This document shows positions 1 to 12,341 of a stretch of DNA of 64,000 bases, piece by piece. Below the pieces are notes generated by a model that saw only the letters and a program-made list of their open reading frames with translations, searched no databases and was not told where the DNA came from. The position numbers were made by a program, and so were the translations under genes. Positions within the stretch are counted from its first letter, which is position 1. Every line of letters starts with the position of its first letter. This stretch comes from Tribonema minus (taxonomy: Eukaryota; Sar; Xanthophyceae; Tribonematales; Tribonemataceae): positions 139,001 through 203,000 of the forward strand of contig JAFCMP010000032.1 of the NCBI GenBank assembly GCA_017506865.1, read 5' to 3'.

Positions 1-1777
1 GCGGCGCCCGGGGACGCCGAAAACTCAAGTTGAAGTAGATGGACCTTGTGCGGCAGAGCGCACAGCCACCGCTGGCTGCGTCCAGCACCACCGCCAGCGT
101 CATGCACGAGGCTGCACTTGAAGTTGTGGCAGCTCCACGATGAGTGTGCGCCAAAGTGGTGCATGCATGGGACTGCTATGGTACGGATCAGGCCGACGCA
201 GCGCGATTTTGTCATTTTCCCGGCGCGCGCGCGGCACAGCAGCAGCGGCAGCAGCAGGAGCACCCGCGCGCGCCTGCTACGCCCGCCGCGCCAGGGCAGC
301 GAGCCTGGCGCGCACGCGTACGCAGAATGACTGCGGCGATGTGCTGCCAGGCAAGCGCATGCTGGCATTGTCTGGGGGTGCTTTAAAACGCTATTGGCCC
401 AGGGGCTTTGGGCGCAGGTAGCTACTGCAGTTGCGTAAGCATTTGAGTCCGCCGTCGCTGCAAGCAAGTCCTGCAGATCTCGGCTCGTAGGTAACTATTC
501 GAGGATGCGTTGGAGTGCATCGCTATAGGTCAGTCCTGCAGATCTTATCCCCCTGCTGTGGGACACATGGCAGCCTGCAACTTCAAGTTGACGCCCTAGC
601 CGGCCATTAGGTTGCGTGTGAGTTGACTTCCAAGCATTCAACAGCAAGTTCATTCCGCTCTTGAGCTGAGGATTGCATATTACTGGTAGGTACGTATCAA
701 ATTGTAGGTGGCCCATGCCCCGGTGCAATCAGGGCCTGTGTATGTTTAGCCAACACAAGCTACGCACACCATCGAGCTGATAGACAGGCCATAGGTCGTG
801 CGTAGTTGCATATATTCCTCTCTCTTGTGGCCGCGACACTTATCTCAATGAACGTCATTTATGCTTGCCTACACTATTCGTCATTATCGTGCAAGCCATC
901 TCTTGCGCACGCATTGTGTCTCGTCTATGTACAGGTGACTCTCCTACAGACATGGTGCTGTCCAGATCCCAACCAGCTCAATGCCGCACACAGCGCAGTA
1001 TAGTGTACGTTTGGACGTGTTTTAAATCAATTGGTATGTTTCTGCTGAGCAAGGCTTGCTGCTACGCAGTGCCATTGCGCGCCTGTTGTATGTGCGCCCT
1101 CAACTTCGAAATGCCACGTCACTCATTGCACTGCATGAATGAATTGTGACCTGATCAATTGCGCCGCGACGGACTTTCTCTGTGCATGCTGTCTGGCACG
1201 TGGCCTCAGATTGCGCCTGCCTTAACGCGAAGTTGTCTCTGTGGACATGGCAGTTGCTCAAGGCCCCGCCTCGGAGAGCCGTTTGGCACACCTACATACG
1301 GTTCCTGCTTGCACTGAGAGGGGCGAGCTGCCCCCCCCCCCTGCTTGTACCCTCACTGGCCACAAGACGCTTTCAGGCACGGTGAATATTCACATGGCAC
1401 AGTTTGTGATGATTGTCAGCTGCGCATGGTGACAAAGAGTTTCCCGTGAATGTGAAGACGACGTGTCAACCAGAAAGGAAACCATCAGTAATTGATGCGT
1501 TACTTCCATTTGGTTTAGGGCGGAAATTGAGCTGCAGGACATACGCTACAGCTTTTCCATTGATGCCTTCCTGCACACCGTGTAGACATGTCACTGACTG
1601 ACACTCTGGCCCTCTAACCCTAAACCCTAGTTTTAAAACCCCGACGTGCTCGCATACTACCGTATGTATGCAGAGCATTCATGCAAAAGGTCTCTGTTTG
1701 CAGTTGCTGTACGCTAGCACGTGTGCGCTCACAGTCTCTGTGGCCTAGTGTGTGTGCGCCTGGCCGCCTGCCTAGCC
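1..1777. other. Upstream intergenic region, no gene recognised
   Basis: I see no reading frame with family resemblance or credible splice structure here. A short telomere-like tract (CCCTAA-type) lies at about 1612-1631, roughly 150 bp before the start codon of the RRM gene, and may fall in its promoter or 5' UTR. The rest is mixed-composition sequence without obvious repeats. Confidence 0.5.
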
Positions 1778-4700
1778 ATGGCTGACCTACTGGCCGCCGA
1801 TTTCCAGTCATTGAACCTGGACATCGCCCAGTATGATGGGGATCAATCACAGGCTGCTGCGGCCGATTCGCTAGCTCCCACCGAGGCAGAGCTGCAGATG
1901 GCGCAGGCGGCGCTGAACGGGGTGTCAGACGAGGGCGAGCTTGACAAGGACAATGACATCCTGGGCAAGATCTTCGTGGGCGGCATCAGCTGGCAGACAT
2001 CGGACGAGAGCCTCAGGTACACACACGTTGTTGCTTCAACTCACGGTCCTACAGGCGCTTAGTGCGCACGCACGCCCTCCCGGCTGCTGCTCTGCACACC
2101 GTGCTCACTAGTGCCTGTGCCATCTCTCTGCCCGCTCATGCGTGCCCCGCAGCAAGTACTTCAGCAAGTTTGGGGCGCTCGCTGATGTGGCTCTGATGAA
2201 GGACAAATACACGGGACAGCCTCGGGGCTTTGGCTTCATCAAGTTCGAGGACCCAGCGGTGGTGGACGTGGTGCTAACGCAGGTCAGATTTGCCGGCAGC
2301 AAATGCAGCGCGCATCGCGCACGCTGCTCGCTTCGGGTCGGCTCGTAAAGCGCGCGCGCATTGTAGAAACTTGCCAGGCAAGCGGTCATTTGCGCGGGCA
2401 CTGCGCGTTAATGCGGCGATGGGCGCGGCGCACGTGCAGCCTTGCATTAGTCCGCTCTTTTGCATTTGACTTGCCATCACAATATTGTGCCTGCCGCAGT
2501 TCGCCTCATGAACAGCAGGCGCCTGTGACCGTTTCGTGCCAATCCGGGTTGACTTGGCCTGCCAGCTTTCGCTTGCGCCAAAGCGATGCTTCCTCAATCT
2601 TCGTTGATATCTTCTTGAGCAGCGTGGGCACGCGTGGCGAAGCAGCCTTTGAGCCGTATTGTGCCTTACAATCCTCACCGCTGTCGTCGAATTTGAACCC
2701 CGGTGCCCGGGGACGCTGCCTTAGCATTGTGAAAACAAGAGTTGATGCTGCAGATGAACAAGGCAGCAATCTGGCAGTGTTTCGTGGCTCGATTCCAAGC
2801 TGCAATTTGTCACGCGTGTCGACGGAACGTGCCGAAAGTGCCCAACAGACAGCCGGAGGCCTACTCCTTCATCAAGTACTGCAACTGCAATGTTCAAGTG
2901 CTGCGACTAGTTGGCGCCGGCCCTCACCCTTAAGCTCACATTGACCACACCTCCCCCCACCCCCAAGTGCCAAGGAGGTAGGCACAACCTACGCGCGCCG
3001 CCGCTGCTGCTGCACATCGCCACGCACTGACGTGCCTCTCGCTGCTGCTGCTGCTGCTGCGCGTCTGCTGCGGCGGAGCAGGCGGAGCACTCGATCGACG
3101 GGCGGACGGTGGACGTGAAGCGCGCTGTGCCTAAGTCTGAGGCGCCGGGGCCCTCGCGCACTGCGCGGCCCGCCGACACCAACAAGGTACGCATGTATGC
3201 GCGTGGCGCTGCCTGCACAGCTCGCCGCATGCGGTGGCCGAACTGGGATACACATGCCCTGTACACGCGCGCCGTTGTGGCGGCCATGCGCTGGCCGATC
3301 ACTGGCACCTCTGCCAGCACAGCTCTCCGCATGGGGTGGCAGAACGGAAGGAGCGCAAGGGCTCCTTTGCCAGCTTCACTGGGGTAAGCTTCTGGGAGGT
3401 CCCCACTGAGTCCAGCAGAACATCGTGGCCAATGACTGCAGCAGCGGCGACCACGGTTGTTGGTGGAAGGCACTTGCAACTTACCACTCCCTGTCACCTA
3501 GAGCTCTACGATCTTTTGACTCGTTTTCGTAATGCTGCGGCGCGGTGCGGCGGGCAGTCAGCGGCGTACGGGCGGGGTACGCGTCGCCATGTTGCATGCG
3601 CGCCGTTGCGGCAGCCATGCGCTGGCTGAGCACTGGTGCCTCTGCAGGGACAGAAGGCTTTATGCGCGGGCTGCGCGCTGGCGAGCGCGAAGCATTCGCT
3701 TGGCAGTCCATGAGCTGCGGCAGTGCTCCCGCACAGCAGCGCACCCCCTCCCCTCTCGTCCTCTTGTCACTGATTGCAGAGTGCGCTGGCGGTCCGGCTT
3801 TGCATTCTTCGGCTCCGTGTGCTCTGTCGTGTAACTTGAAACGGTGGCACATCGATGCGCAAACTGTCATCAGCGCCATGCTGGCAATGCCTCCGTGGCT
3901 GTGTCGGACCGGCGGCGGCAACGCTCTGCCAGCGCGGCGAAGCCTTGCGTGGCACCGTGTCTGATGCTGTGATGATGATGATGTCTTCTGACTACTGTAC
4001 TGCGCAGAGGCGCCACGCAGTGACGCAGCCATCGTCTGTCGCATTGCACTGAGCAAGTGTCCCTGCCGCTGCCATTGCTCGCGACACTGCTGTCAGGTGT
4101 TCGTCGGCGGTCTCGCGCCTTCGGTGACCGTTGCGGAGTTCCGCACGTACTTTGAGGGCTTTGGCGCAGTGTCCGATGCCGTGGTGATGTTTGACCGTCA
4201 GACGCTGCGGTCCCGGGGGTTTGGCTTTGTAACGTTCCAGGAAGATTCCGTCGTCCAGAACGTTCTCATGGGGACCCACGAGATCAATGGTGAGCGCTCT
4301 CTTTCTCCCTCTTGACCCGATGGTGCTGCACCAACTGTTGTGCAAATCTGAACGTTGCGTTACGTGCCGCCGAAGGCACTTGTGTGCCATCATGGCTCAT
4401 GAAGTGGCTTCCTAACACTAGGCCCTAAGTCATGTGCTTCACTTTGCACCAATCCCTTGATGAGACTTCTCAGCATCCCCTGACGAAAACGCAAATGGCA
4501 GAGCCCCGCTTGATGCCGACATACATACACTGTTGCTTCCCTGGTTGTGCCACGCGGTGCGCAACGTGCCGATACATCGCCCAGTACTTTTGACAAGTTG
4601 CAGGGGGCAGGTGCTCACCCATTGCCTGCATTGCGTTGAGTACGCGGTTAGTCGAACCCTAATACTGCGTTGAGTACGCGGTTAACTGAACCCTAATACT

Positions 4701-6866
4701 GCGAAGTGCCAGTATAGCGCCTGTGTGGCTGCTTGCTCTGGTAAGACGTTTGCCGTGGGGGGCTTTTAGGGTTAGGGATAGGCTAGGTGAGAGCCCCCTC
4801 CCCATACCTTCACTTTTAGTGTTAGCGTTAGGTTAGGGCTAGGTGAGCCCCCCCATACCTTCACGTCTAGGGTTGGTTTGTCGGACACATTCTTGGTGGT
4901 GGCGTGGAAGATGGTCCTTGCAGCTGTCACTGTCACGTTGCATCGATCTCGGTATTTTGGGCAGACAGGCCCTCATGAATCTCTGCTTTGGGGTGCCAGT
5001 GACGGGGGGGGGGGAGTGGAGGAGCAGCTGTGGCGCATCGGTTGCTTGTGAGTGCGATGCTCAGCGAGTCTGGCACCAAGCGCCAGCACATAGTACAGGT
5101 GCCTCAATCTCAATCTCAACATGTATGCAGCACGAGCGCCATAACCTGTGGTCAGCAGTGCTCAGCATTCATGCGCCAAAACAACATCATTGAAGTGAAG
5201 TGTCCCCGTACGGTCGGCCAGCACCATCCCGATGAGGTCTGGAGCGCCCTTGGCTGACCCTCCCCCCCCTCCCCCCCCCCCCCCCCCCCCCCCTTCAGGC
5301 AAAATGGTGGAGGTGAAGCACGCGGAGCCGAAGGAGAGCCGGCGGGGGGGCGCGTCGCCGGGGGCGGTGCGCGCCGCAAACGCGTACGGCGCCATCTACG
5401 GCATGCCCGGCGGCGGCCGCGGCCGCAACGCGTACGCAGCGCGCAGCGGCGGCGGCGCCGTGTCGCCGTACGCGGGCTACGGCGTGTACGGGGCGAGCGC
5501 TGCTGCGGCGGCGGCGGCGTACGGCACGGCCTACGGCGCCGCTGCCGCCGCCGCGTACGGCTCGTACCCCGCCTACACCGCCTACAGCGGCAGCTACGCG
5601 AACGGCGGGTATGGCGCAGCCAACGCGGCGGCGGCGGCGGCGTATGCGCAGGGGGCGTACAGGGGGTCGCCGGGGGGGTACGACGCGGCGGCGGCGGGCG
5701 GGTCGGTCGGGTCGCCGTATGTGTCTGTTCAGCAGGGGGTGAATGGGTACGGTCTAGGTGAGTCGCTTTGTCGTGGGCTGCCGCGCGCACGACGCGCGGA
5801 CGCACCTGGATGCATGTTGCGTGTCTTTTCCTAGGTACGTAAGGTATATAGGCAGATGGTGTGTACTATACACCAGCGTATACCGTAGGCATCAACTGGC
5901 TTTGCCACCCCTGCGTGACTGCACAGCAGGGGGGGTGATAAAGATCGTCTGGAATAGGCTGGATTGCGCGTGTGACACCTGCGACCATGTCCCTGTGGCA
6001 TGGCTCAGCAATGCTCATGCGCGTCCGTAAGCGTTTCACCAGGCACGCGCACAGTCAGCCTGGCACCTCATGGCTAGCCTGTATTTCTCCATGACATGAT
6101 AATGCCCATGCGTTCGCAGTCGGCGCCATCAGTGCTGAGCGCTGTTGCTGCAATGCAGCTGCCTTGAATGCTGGCGCTTCAACCTCAAGCCGTTGCTCAT
6201 CCGTTCAAGGGCATGCCTGGAAGCGCAGTGACTTCTGGCTTATGAGCCGCAACACAACGGCATGTAGCTTCTGCGTACGCCCCCCTCCCCCCCCTGTATA
6301 CTATGCTTCTAACGGACTTGGCGACGCTACCGTTGTTACCGCTCTTGTATGTGCTCAGGTAAACTATGCATCTGATGGCAACGCTTACCATTGTAACTGC
6401 ACTTTTCACTGCCCAGGTATAATATGCACTTAATGTAAACTGGCCACATTCCTGCTGTACCTGCCTTTGTAACTGCCCAGGTCCACTATGCATCTGATAA
6501 AACTGGCGACACTACCGCTGTCTGTGACCGCCCTTGTAACCGCCCCGTAACTGCCGCACCCAGGTGCATCTTCGGCGAGCGACGCGTACGCGGCTGAGTA
6601 CGCGAGCGCGTTCCGCGCGCAGGCCGAACTATGCATGTAACAGTAACTGCACTTGTCACTGCCCAGGAGTACTATGCATTTATTGGATGGCCGCGCTAAC
6701 GCTGTCTGTAACTGCCTTTGTAACCGCCCGCCCAGGTGCATCTTCGGCGAGCGACGCGTACGCGGCCGAGTACGCGAGCGCGTTCCGCGCGCAGGCCGGC
6801 GCCGCCACGGCGAGCGCACAGGCGCGCACTGCCGCGGAGCCCGCATATGTAGCACAGCAGTACTAG
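1778..6866 (+). CDS. Two-RRM RNA-binding protein (hnRNP A/B-Musashi-like), 6 exons
   Basis: Exons 1778-2016, 2153-2282, 3082-3186, 4097-4289, 5299-5757 and 6736-6866 join in frame to 418 residues and a TAG stop. The start ATG has good context (AGCCATGG). An acidic N-terminus (1-63) precedes RRM1 (about 64-141; RNP2 KIFVGGIS, RNP1 RGFGFIKF at 104-111) and RRM2 (about 158-235; RNP2 VFVGGL, RNP1 RGFGFVTF at 198-205). The tail (about 240-418) is rich in Ala, Gly and Tyr with repeated AAAAAY and YG units, a low-complexity region of the kind found in hnRNPs. Proteins of this type bind single-stranded RNA and act in mRNA processing, transport or translation. Introns split both RRMs. The last exon has a truncated copy just upstream, in the last intron. 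The exact ortholog is uncertain; the family call is firm. Confidence 0.9.
2850..2900 (+). repeat. Possible decayed echo of RRM exon 2
   Basis: Within intron 2, sequence around 2850-2892 resembles the RNP1-coding part of exon 2 (about 2215-2255): both contain GACAGCC and then CTTCATCAAGT at similar spacing. The match is short and interrupted, so this could be chance, but it fits the echo pattern seen in other introns of the window. Confidence 0.3.
5262..5298 (+). other. Long C-rich polypyrimidine tract before exon 5
   Basis: A nearly pure C run of more than 20 bases ends in CTTCAG at the exon 5 acceptor. It acts as the polypyrimidine tract of this splice site. Such a run is also prone to length error in sequencing. 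Confidence 0.7.
6270..6735 (+). repeat. Intron minisatellite with truncated copy of the terminal exon
   Basis: The last RRM intron holds imperfect tandem units of roughly 60-65 bp that share ACTATGCAT and a GTAACTGC...CACTGCCCAGG core, each ending in an acceptor-like CAG. One unit contains a copy of the first 63 or so bases of the terminal exon (6564-6627), with its acceptor, differing from the real exon (from 6736) by one synonymous base. The copy then breaks off into intron repeat, so using it would lose the normal end of the protein unless it were spliced out again. Confidence 0.75.
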
Positions 6867-8295
6867 GCAGTGTCTCACCCCGCTGTGCGGTGACGTTATT
6901 GGAAGCATCGGTGGTGATGTGTTGGGTGGTGGTGGTGGTGTGATAGTGCTCAACAGGTGGGGGGGGGGAGGGGGGTTTGGGGGGGGGGCAGGGGGGGGGG
7001 GGGGGGCGGCGCTTGCCCGGGGACCTTGGACCGGACCGCCAACTGTGCACGCGTGGGAGCCAGTAGCCTACTTCAACATTGAAGTATTAGCTGTCATTTT
7101 AGCGCGTCAGCCTGGTGCGGTAACGACCTGTGTTGGTGCCCACACACAATCAGCTTGCAGCCTAGAGTATCAGACTCCTGAGGCCGCATGATCCCTTCAT
7201 ATATCTCTACATGGCTGAGAGTAAAGGTGCCACCACTGCTGGGGGAGTGAAGCGTTGAGGAACGTTGGGGTGTGGGGAGGGGGCAAAGGGGGGGGGGGGA
7301 GAGGGGGGAGGGGTGCAGGTAGCCCATGCATTTGGTTCTCAAATCATGCACAGCACTGTGTTTACGAGGGACATTGAGAGACACTGAACAACAGCAGTGC
7401 ATCCGTCACCTTAGGTTGCCTTGAGACAGACTGGACCCAAAGTGGCCACGGACCATTTGTTGGGCTTTTAGAGATAAGACACTTACACACACACACACAC
7501 ACACACACACACCATACTCATCACGCCTGATGACCCTCAATATGTCATGCGTCGTGTGAGCCTGCTACCATGTGACCGTGCGGTGTGCCTGTTTGCACTG
7601 TTGAGGCATCGGTCATGTCATACAGAGGGACTTTCCCCCATTCATGCCATATGTGCGCACAGGCTTGCTACTTCATCGCATAGTCAGTTGCAGGCGTGTG
7701 TTGCTGGCGCACACACTCTGCTGAGACGTGACTCTTGTGCGGTGATTCGCGGTAGGTTCAAGGCCTCTCCTCGAGCCTCAGGCACACGTTGTATCGCCTT
7801 TAAGGAAGATTGCAATCGATCCCTTTGGAGGGGCTTCAGAGGCACTTCGCCTCATTGAAGCTTCATGTGTGTACTTGAAGGCCATTGCAACTCATTCTTG
7901 CTTAGCGCGCCAACAAGTCCCTGTACAATGCTGGGATGAGCTCAGCAGTGAGTGCAGGATGTAGATTAAATGTGCTAGGAACAGGAAGAGTCAACACAAT
8001 GTTGTAATGCGCACACTCAGGAGCAGTACATACACATGTCTCTTGTGTGACTCTTAGTGATTAGGGTCGCAACTACAGTTACTTTGTGTGCATTATGAGT
8101 GGAACATGACCTATAATATAAAAAAAACCTCGAAACCCAAACTCAAGTTCAAGGCCCACAAATCACTCAAAGTTCAAGCAAGGTGTTGAAGTTGAACATG
8201 AAAGTTTCTCGTGCCAAAAAGCGCGCAAGCGGGCAAGGCAGCAAGCTCAGGTGATGCCTCAGAGTTGATGTTCGAAGAACTTTCAAGCAATCAGC
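6867..8295. other. Intergenic region between the RRM gene and JMJD7
   Basis: No gene seen. It contains G-rich runs (about 6958-7007 and 7288-7315) and an AC microsatellite. It must hold the 3' end of the RRM gene and the promoter of JMJD7, but I see no clear TATA or poly(A) signal. Confidence 0.5.
7485..7512. repeat. (AC)14 microsatellite
   Basis: Uninterrupted AC dinucleotide repeat of 28 bp. Confidence 0.95.
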
Positions 8296-11200
8296 ATGCA
8301 GAGTCTGTTGGCAGAACTGCAAGACAACTGCAGTAGCCTATGGGCGCCACGACACGTGCAAAGGATCGACCCTCCCACTGCAGAAGAGTTTTATAGGCAA
8401 TACGTCGCCACCAACACGCCAGTTATCATTCGGGGGTTGCTAGGTAAATGGGCGGATGCTGCACACTGGAGCGATGCAGCATTGATGGAGAAAGCTGGAG
8501 AGCTGACTGTGACCGTGGACGTAACACCTGGCGGACACGGTGACTGCTGCGCGGAGGCTGATGGGGAGGAGTTGCTTTTTGTCAAGCCAGAGGAACGTCA
8601 AATGAAGTTTCAGAGTTTCATGGCGGCACTACAAGACCCAAGCAGGTACACTCACAGTATGAATAGCAGTAAAATGTGCGCAAAAGAGCTGCCATCTGCA
8701 TTGCGATCTGCACCTCGGCTCCGCCACAGCAAGCAACTGGATACACATAAGGTGCTGCAATGCAATATCTATACAACAACTGAGTATGGGTGCAGAACCG
8801 GTAGTGGTGTCGTATTGCGGTGCACCTGACACCGGCTGTGCACAACAGATTCTACTCAGATTCTACGCTTCGATGTACCATACTGTCGCAGTCGCTTTCT
8901 GTGTGACGCTTCGACCCATCCCGGCGCAAAACGTCTTTGTCTCAAGCGCATTCTCGCAGCACAGCACGCCATGGCACTGGCCAGAGCGAGTTTCGGTTGC
9001 ATTCCCCTGTTGTGCCAACACATGCGTACGCGCTCTTGTCTGCCACGCCCCCCGTCAGGTTGTGCAGGGTGCCCTACTTGTCTGTCAATGATCGGCAGCG
9101 GTGCTGTTCCGTAGAGCGCCTGCCGGCTGCCGTGCATGACCGAGGATTAGGGTTAGGGCTAGGGTTAGAGTCGCAGTCAGGCTTGGGGTTACACCCCACT
9201 GTCGTGCGGGTCCTTTCGTGCGATACCCGTAACTTCAACTTCACCATTGGCGCCAAAACTATTGCGCCAGAAGCACATGTTTACAAACCGCCCCGCACGC
9301 TGCACCCCAAGAAGCACAACTGTTCACGTGCGTTTTCGTCACGTCATTCCCGTGCTCACTCCACTCTGCTGCGCGCGCGCGCCGCCCATCAGTTTCGACG
9401 GGGTGCCCTATCTATCGCACCAGAACAGCAGCCTGACGCGCGAGTTTGCGCCGCTGGCGCAGCGCGTGCCGTCGTGCCTGCCGCTAGCGCGTGACACGTT
9501 TCGCAACGAGCCGGAGGCCGTCAACCTGTGGGTGGGGGACGGCCGCGCGGTGTCCGCGTGCCACAAGGTGAATCTCCTTCGCCATGTTAGAATTATAAAT
9601 ATGAGTCAATGTGCATTGAAGTAGGTTTCAGGGAGCAGCTTCAATTGTGCGTGAGGGACGGCCGCGCAGTGTCCGCGTGCCACAAGGTGACTCTCCTTCG
9701 CCATTGATATATGGTACTTTTTGAAGTATATGTAAATACATATGTGCAAAGAAGTTGGCTTCAGGAGATAACTTCAACTTATGGATGGGGGATGGCCGCG
9801 CGGTGTCCGCGTGCCACAAGGTGACTCTCCTTCGCCATGGAATAAAGAGTGCGTAGGGAAGAACCTCCAAGTGTCTGTGTCGCATGCTTTATCTATCCAC
9901 CAAGGGAGTCAACCTGTGGGTGGGGGATGGGCGCGCGGTGCCACAAGGTGACTCTCCTTTGCCATGGTATATATGGTGCTTTTTGAAGTATGGGTGTTTA
10001 TTTATAACTGTGCAAAGAAGTAGGTTTCAGGAGATAACTTCCATTTGTGGGTGGGGGGACAACTGCGCGGTGTCCGCGTGCCACAAGGTGACTCTCCTTC
10101 GCCATGGTTTATACGGTTCTTTTTTGAAGTATAAACATCTATAAATACAGGTGCATAGAAGTAGGTTTCAGGAGATAACTTCAAGTTATGGTTTGGGGGA
10201 CGGCCGCGTGGTGTCCGCGTGACCCTCCTTCGCCGTGGTATACTTTATAAGCAAGTGTGCGTAGAAGTAGGTGTCAGGAAATAACTTCAATTTGTGGGTG
10301 GGAGACGGCCGCGCGGTGTCCGCGTGCCACAATATGACTCTCCTCCGAACTGGCTTTGTATGCGTACTGGTTTCAGGAGAGCAGGCCGAAGTACAAGTGG
10401 TTTCGTGTTGGTCTAGGCCCCAAAGATGATGAGGGTTAGGGGTAGGGTTAGGGCTAACCCTAACTCCAACCCTAAGGCTTCAAGGATATTCAGACGGGGC
10501 TGGGAGCAGGCTGAGCGGTGTCTGCGTGCCACAGTGACATCACCTTCACATCGGTATTGTGGAGTGCATAGGTAGAACTATATGGGTATTGGGTTAGGCT
10601 AACTATTTCCTGGCATGCGCGCCAGTGCTACAAGCAGCGTGCTCTTTGGATTGAGTTCAGACGTTCTGCTGCGCACGTTACGGATAATACACCCACTGCA
10701 ATCCCAGGAAAGGGTATGCCAGGTCGATCCGGAGCCAAGTAAATAGTTCTTTCAAACTTCGGCTGAAGACGTTGCTCGGCCGAAACTGTTGGCTTCTACT
10801 TCAAACACTCTTTGGGAGTATCGCTCACTGTCTTTGTCATGTCGCTCGTGTCTGTTCCTGCTCTGCGTGCGTGCCTCTGCGCAGGATCACTTCGAAAACC
10901 TCTACTGCGTCCTGAGCGGCAAGAAGCGCCTTCACCAAAAATACTACTTACTTTTTCAAAGCTAGACGTTTTGATTGTTGATTCCAATGAGAACAACTCA
11001 TTTGGCTGTGTTTGCTGGGTTCTCCTTCAAGTTATTGCATACCGTCAACATCATGTCGATCGCCTCCGTTCCTCCACGCGCGTCTGGTGCAGGATCACTT
11101 TGAGAACCTCTACTGCGTACTACGCGGTGAGAAGCGCTTCACTCGGAACACTTCTTCAAAACTAGACGCTTTCGTTGTTGATCACAATGATAACAACTCT

Positions 11201-12341
11201 TTTGGCTGTAGGTGCTTGCTTCTCCCTCGAGTTACCGTATACTGTCGACGTCATGTCGCTCGCATCCGTTCCTGCCCCGCACATGACCACTTCGAGATCC
11301 TCTGCTGCGTGCTACGCGGCGAGAAGCACTCCACCATTAATACCTTACTTTTTCAAAACTAGACGCTTAAGTTGATGGTTACAGCTGGAGCAACGCCTTC
11401 AGCTGTGATGGCTTGCATCTCCTTCAAGCTATGTACCATATACTGTCAAGGTCATAACTCTTGTCGCTCGCGCCCGCTCCTGCTTTGCATGCGCCTGTTC
11501 ACGCAGGATCACTTCGAGAACCTCTACTGCGTCCTACGCGGCGAGAAGCGCTTCACGCTGCTGCCGCCCACAGACATCCTCTTCCTGTACCAGCGCCAGT
11601 GCCGCGCGGCGCGCTACGCGCACACGCCGCGCAGCTGGAAAGTTCAACTTGAAGATGAGCGGGTGCCCTGGATCAGCGCGGACCCCGCTGAGCCCAACTT
11701 CAATCGGTTTCCGCTGCTGCGGTACGCGAGCCCGGTGCAGTGCGCCGTGGGGCCGGGGGAGACGCTGTACCTGCCTGCCATGTGGTGAGTCACTCACTCC
11801 CTGATGTTGCAGTTCGAAGCAAGGGGACGGACGAGATCATCATGACCTCTCTCGTTTTCCGCATGCTACAGCCTACCAGGTGCAGCCTGAGTCAGCACGG
11901 TATGTGTGCATGTATGTGTGCAGGCGGACAGGATGTGTGCTTGCCTACTCTGTCCTACGGCTGTGGTCTAGAGAGCAAGATTGAGGCGCACAGCCCCTGG
12001 CCGTGCCCCTGACTGCGTTGCCTCTCGCAACTTCCTTTGACTGCAGTTGCCAATTGATGATGAATCTGTCGATGCGTGATCTGACACAATGCAGGTACCA
12101 CCGAGTTGCTCAGAAGGGCGTCACCGTGGCCGTCAACTACTGGCACGACATGGCGTTTGACCACAAGTTTGTCTACCACAACTTCTTGGTGGGCCTCGCG
12201 CCGCACCTGCCAGCGCTGCTCAGCCAGCAGCAGCAGCAGCAGCAGCCACTGCTGCAAGGTGGACACGCAGAGGCAGCGACTGCCGCCGCCAGCAGGGAAG
12301 AGTGCACGGAGAGTGCAGCTGAAAGTGAAGCTGAATCATGA
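8296..12341 (+). CDS. JMJD7: JmjC-domain hydroxylase, JMJD7-like, 4 exons
   Basis: Exons 8296-8645, 9393-9567, 11507-11784 and 12095-12341 join in frame to 349 residues (human JMJD7 is 316). The product matches JMJD7 along its length: an N-terminal segment with PVIIRG, then VPYLSHQNSSL, NLWVGDGRAVSACHK, DHFENLYCVLRGEKRF, ETLYLPAMWYHRV and VAVNYWHDM. The Fe(II) triad typical of JmjC enzymes is visible as His174, Asp176 (HKD) and His270. Known JMJD7 is a 2-oxoglutarate-dependent lysyl hydroxylase of DRG GTPases; the substrate here is inferred. The C-terminus carries a seven-Gln run and an acidic Ser/Glu tail not found in animal JMJD7. Introns 1 and 2 contain copies of neighbouring exon edges, and intron 2 is filled with two arrays of them. 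Confidence 0.92.
9040..9105 (+). repeat. Decayed echo of the JMJD7 exon 2 start
   Basis: This stretch in intron 1 reproduces the exon 2 acceptor region: a pyrimidine tract, CAG, then a segment reading RVPYLSVNDRQ where the real exon (from 9393) reads GVPYLSHQNSS. It lies 335 bp upstream of the true acceptor and runs into non-homologous sequence with a TTAGGG-type tract at 9146-9169. Confidence 0.7.
9568..10580 (+). repeat. Donor-side exon-echo array in JMJD7 intron 2
   Basis: The last 40 or so bases of exon 2 (NLWVGDGRAVSACHK) with the following donor and intron start are repeated in tandem about seven times. Donor-like positions fall at about 9687, 9821, 9948, 10088, 10222, 10333 and 10534 against the real donor at 9568, a period of roughly 110-140 bp. 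Each unit has exon-like GGCCGCGCGGTGTCCGCGTG, then CCACAAG|GTGACTCTCC, a TA-rich stretch with TTTTTGAAGTAT, and GTAGGTTTCAGGAGATAACTTCAA. Copies near the exon keep an intact donor; the distal ones have lost it. Confidence 0.9.
10432..10480. repeat. Head-to-head telomere-like repeats
   Basis: TTAGGG-type repeats run directly into CCCTAA-type repeats, making a small inverted telomeric palindrome inside JMJD7 intron 2, at the distal end of the donor-side array. Confidence 0.8.
10830..11506 (+). repeat. Acceptor-side exon-echo array in JMJD7 intron 2
   Basis: Three tandem copies of the start of exon 3 (DHFENLYCVLRGEKRFT) precede the real exon at 11507. Exon-like starts fall at about 10885, 11093 and 11284, spaced about 190-225 bp. 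The first two keep the acceptor (CAG|GATCAC). Between them is a unit with TGTCGCTCGC-type and CTTCAAGT...ATACTGTC sequence. Copies two and three are joined by one open frame, so the motif could be read twice. Confidence 0.9.

Noticed and set aside
5152-5805. Long Arg/Pro-rich open frame on the minus strand
   Set aside because: It is the antisense shadow of the Ala/Gly/Tyr-rich exon 5 of the RRM gene.
9568-10580. CRISPR-like direct repeat array
   Set aside because: Units are exon-intron copies of unequal length with decaying sequence in a eukaryotic intron; there are no constant repeats with unique spacers.
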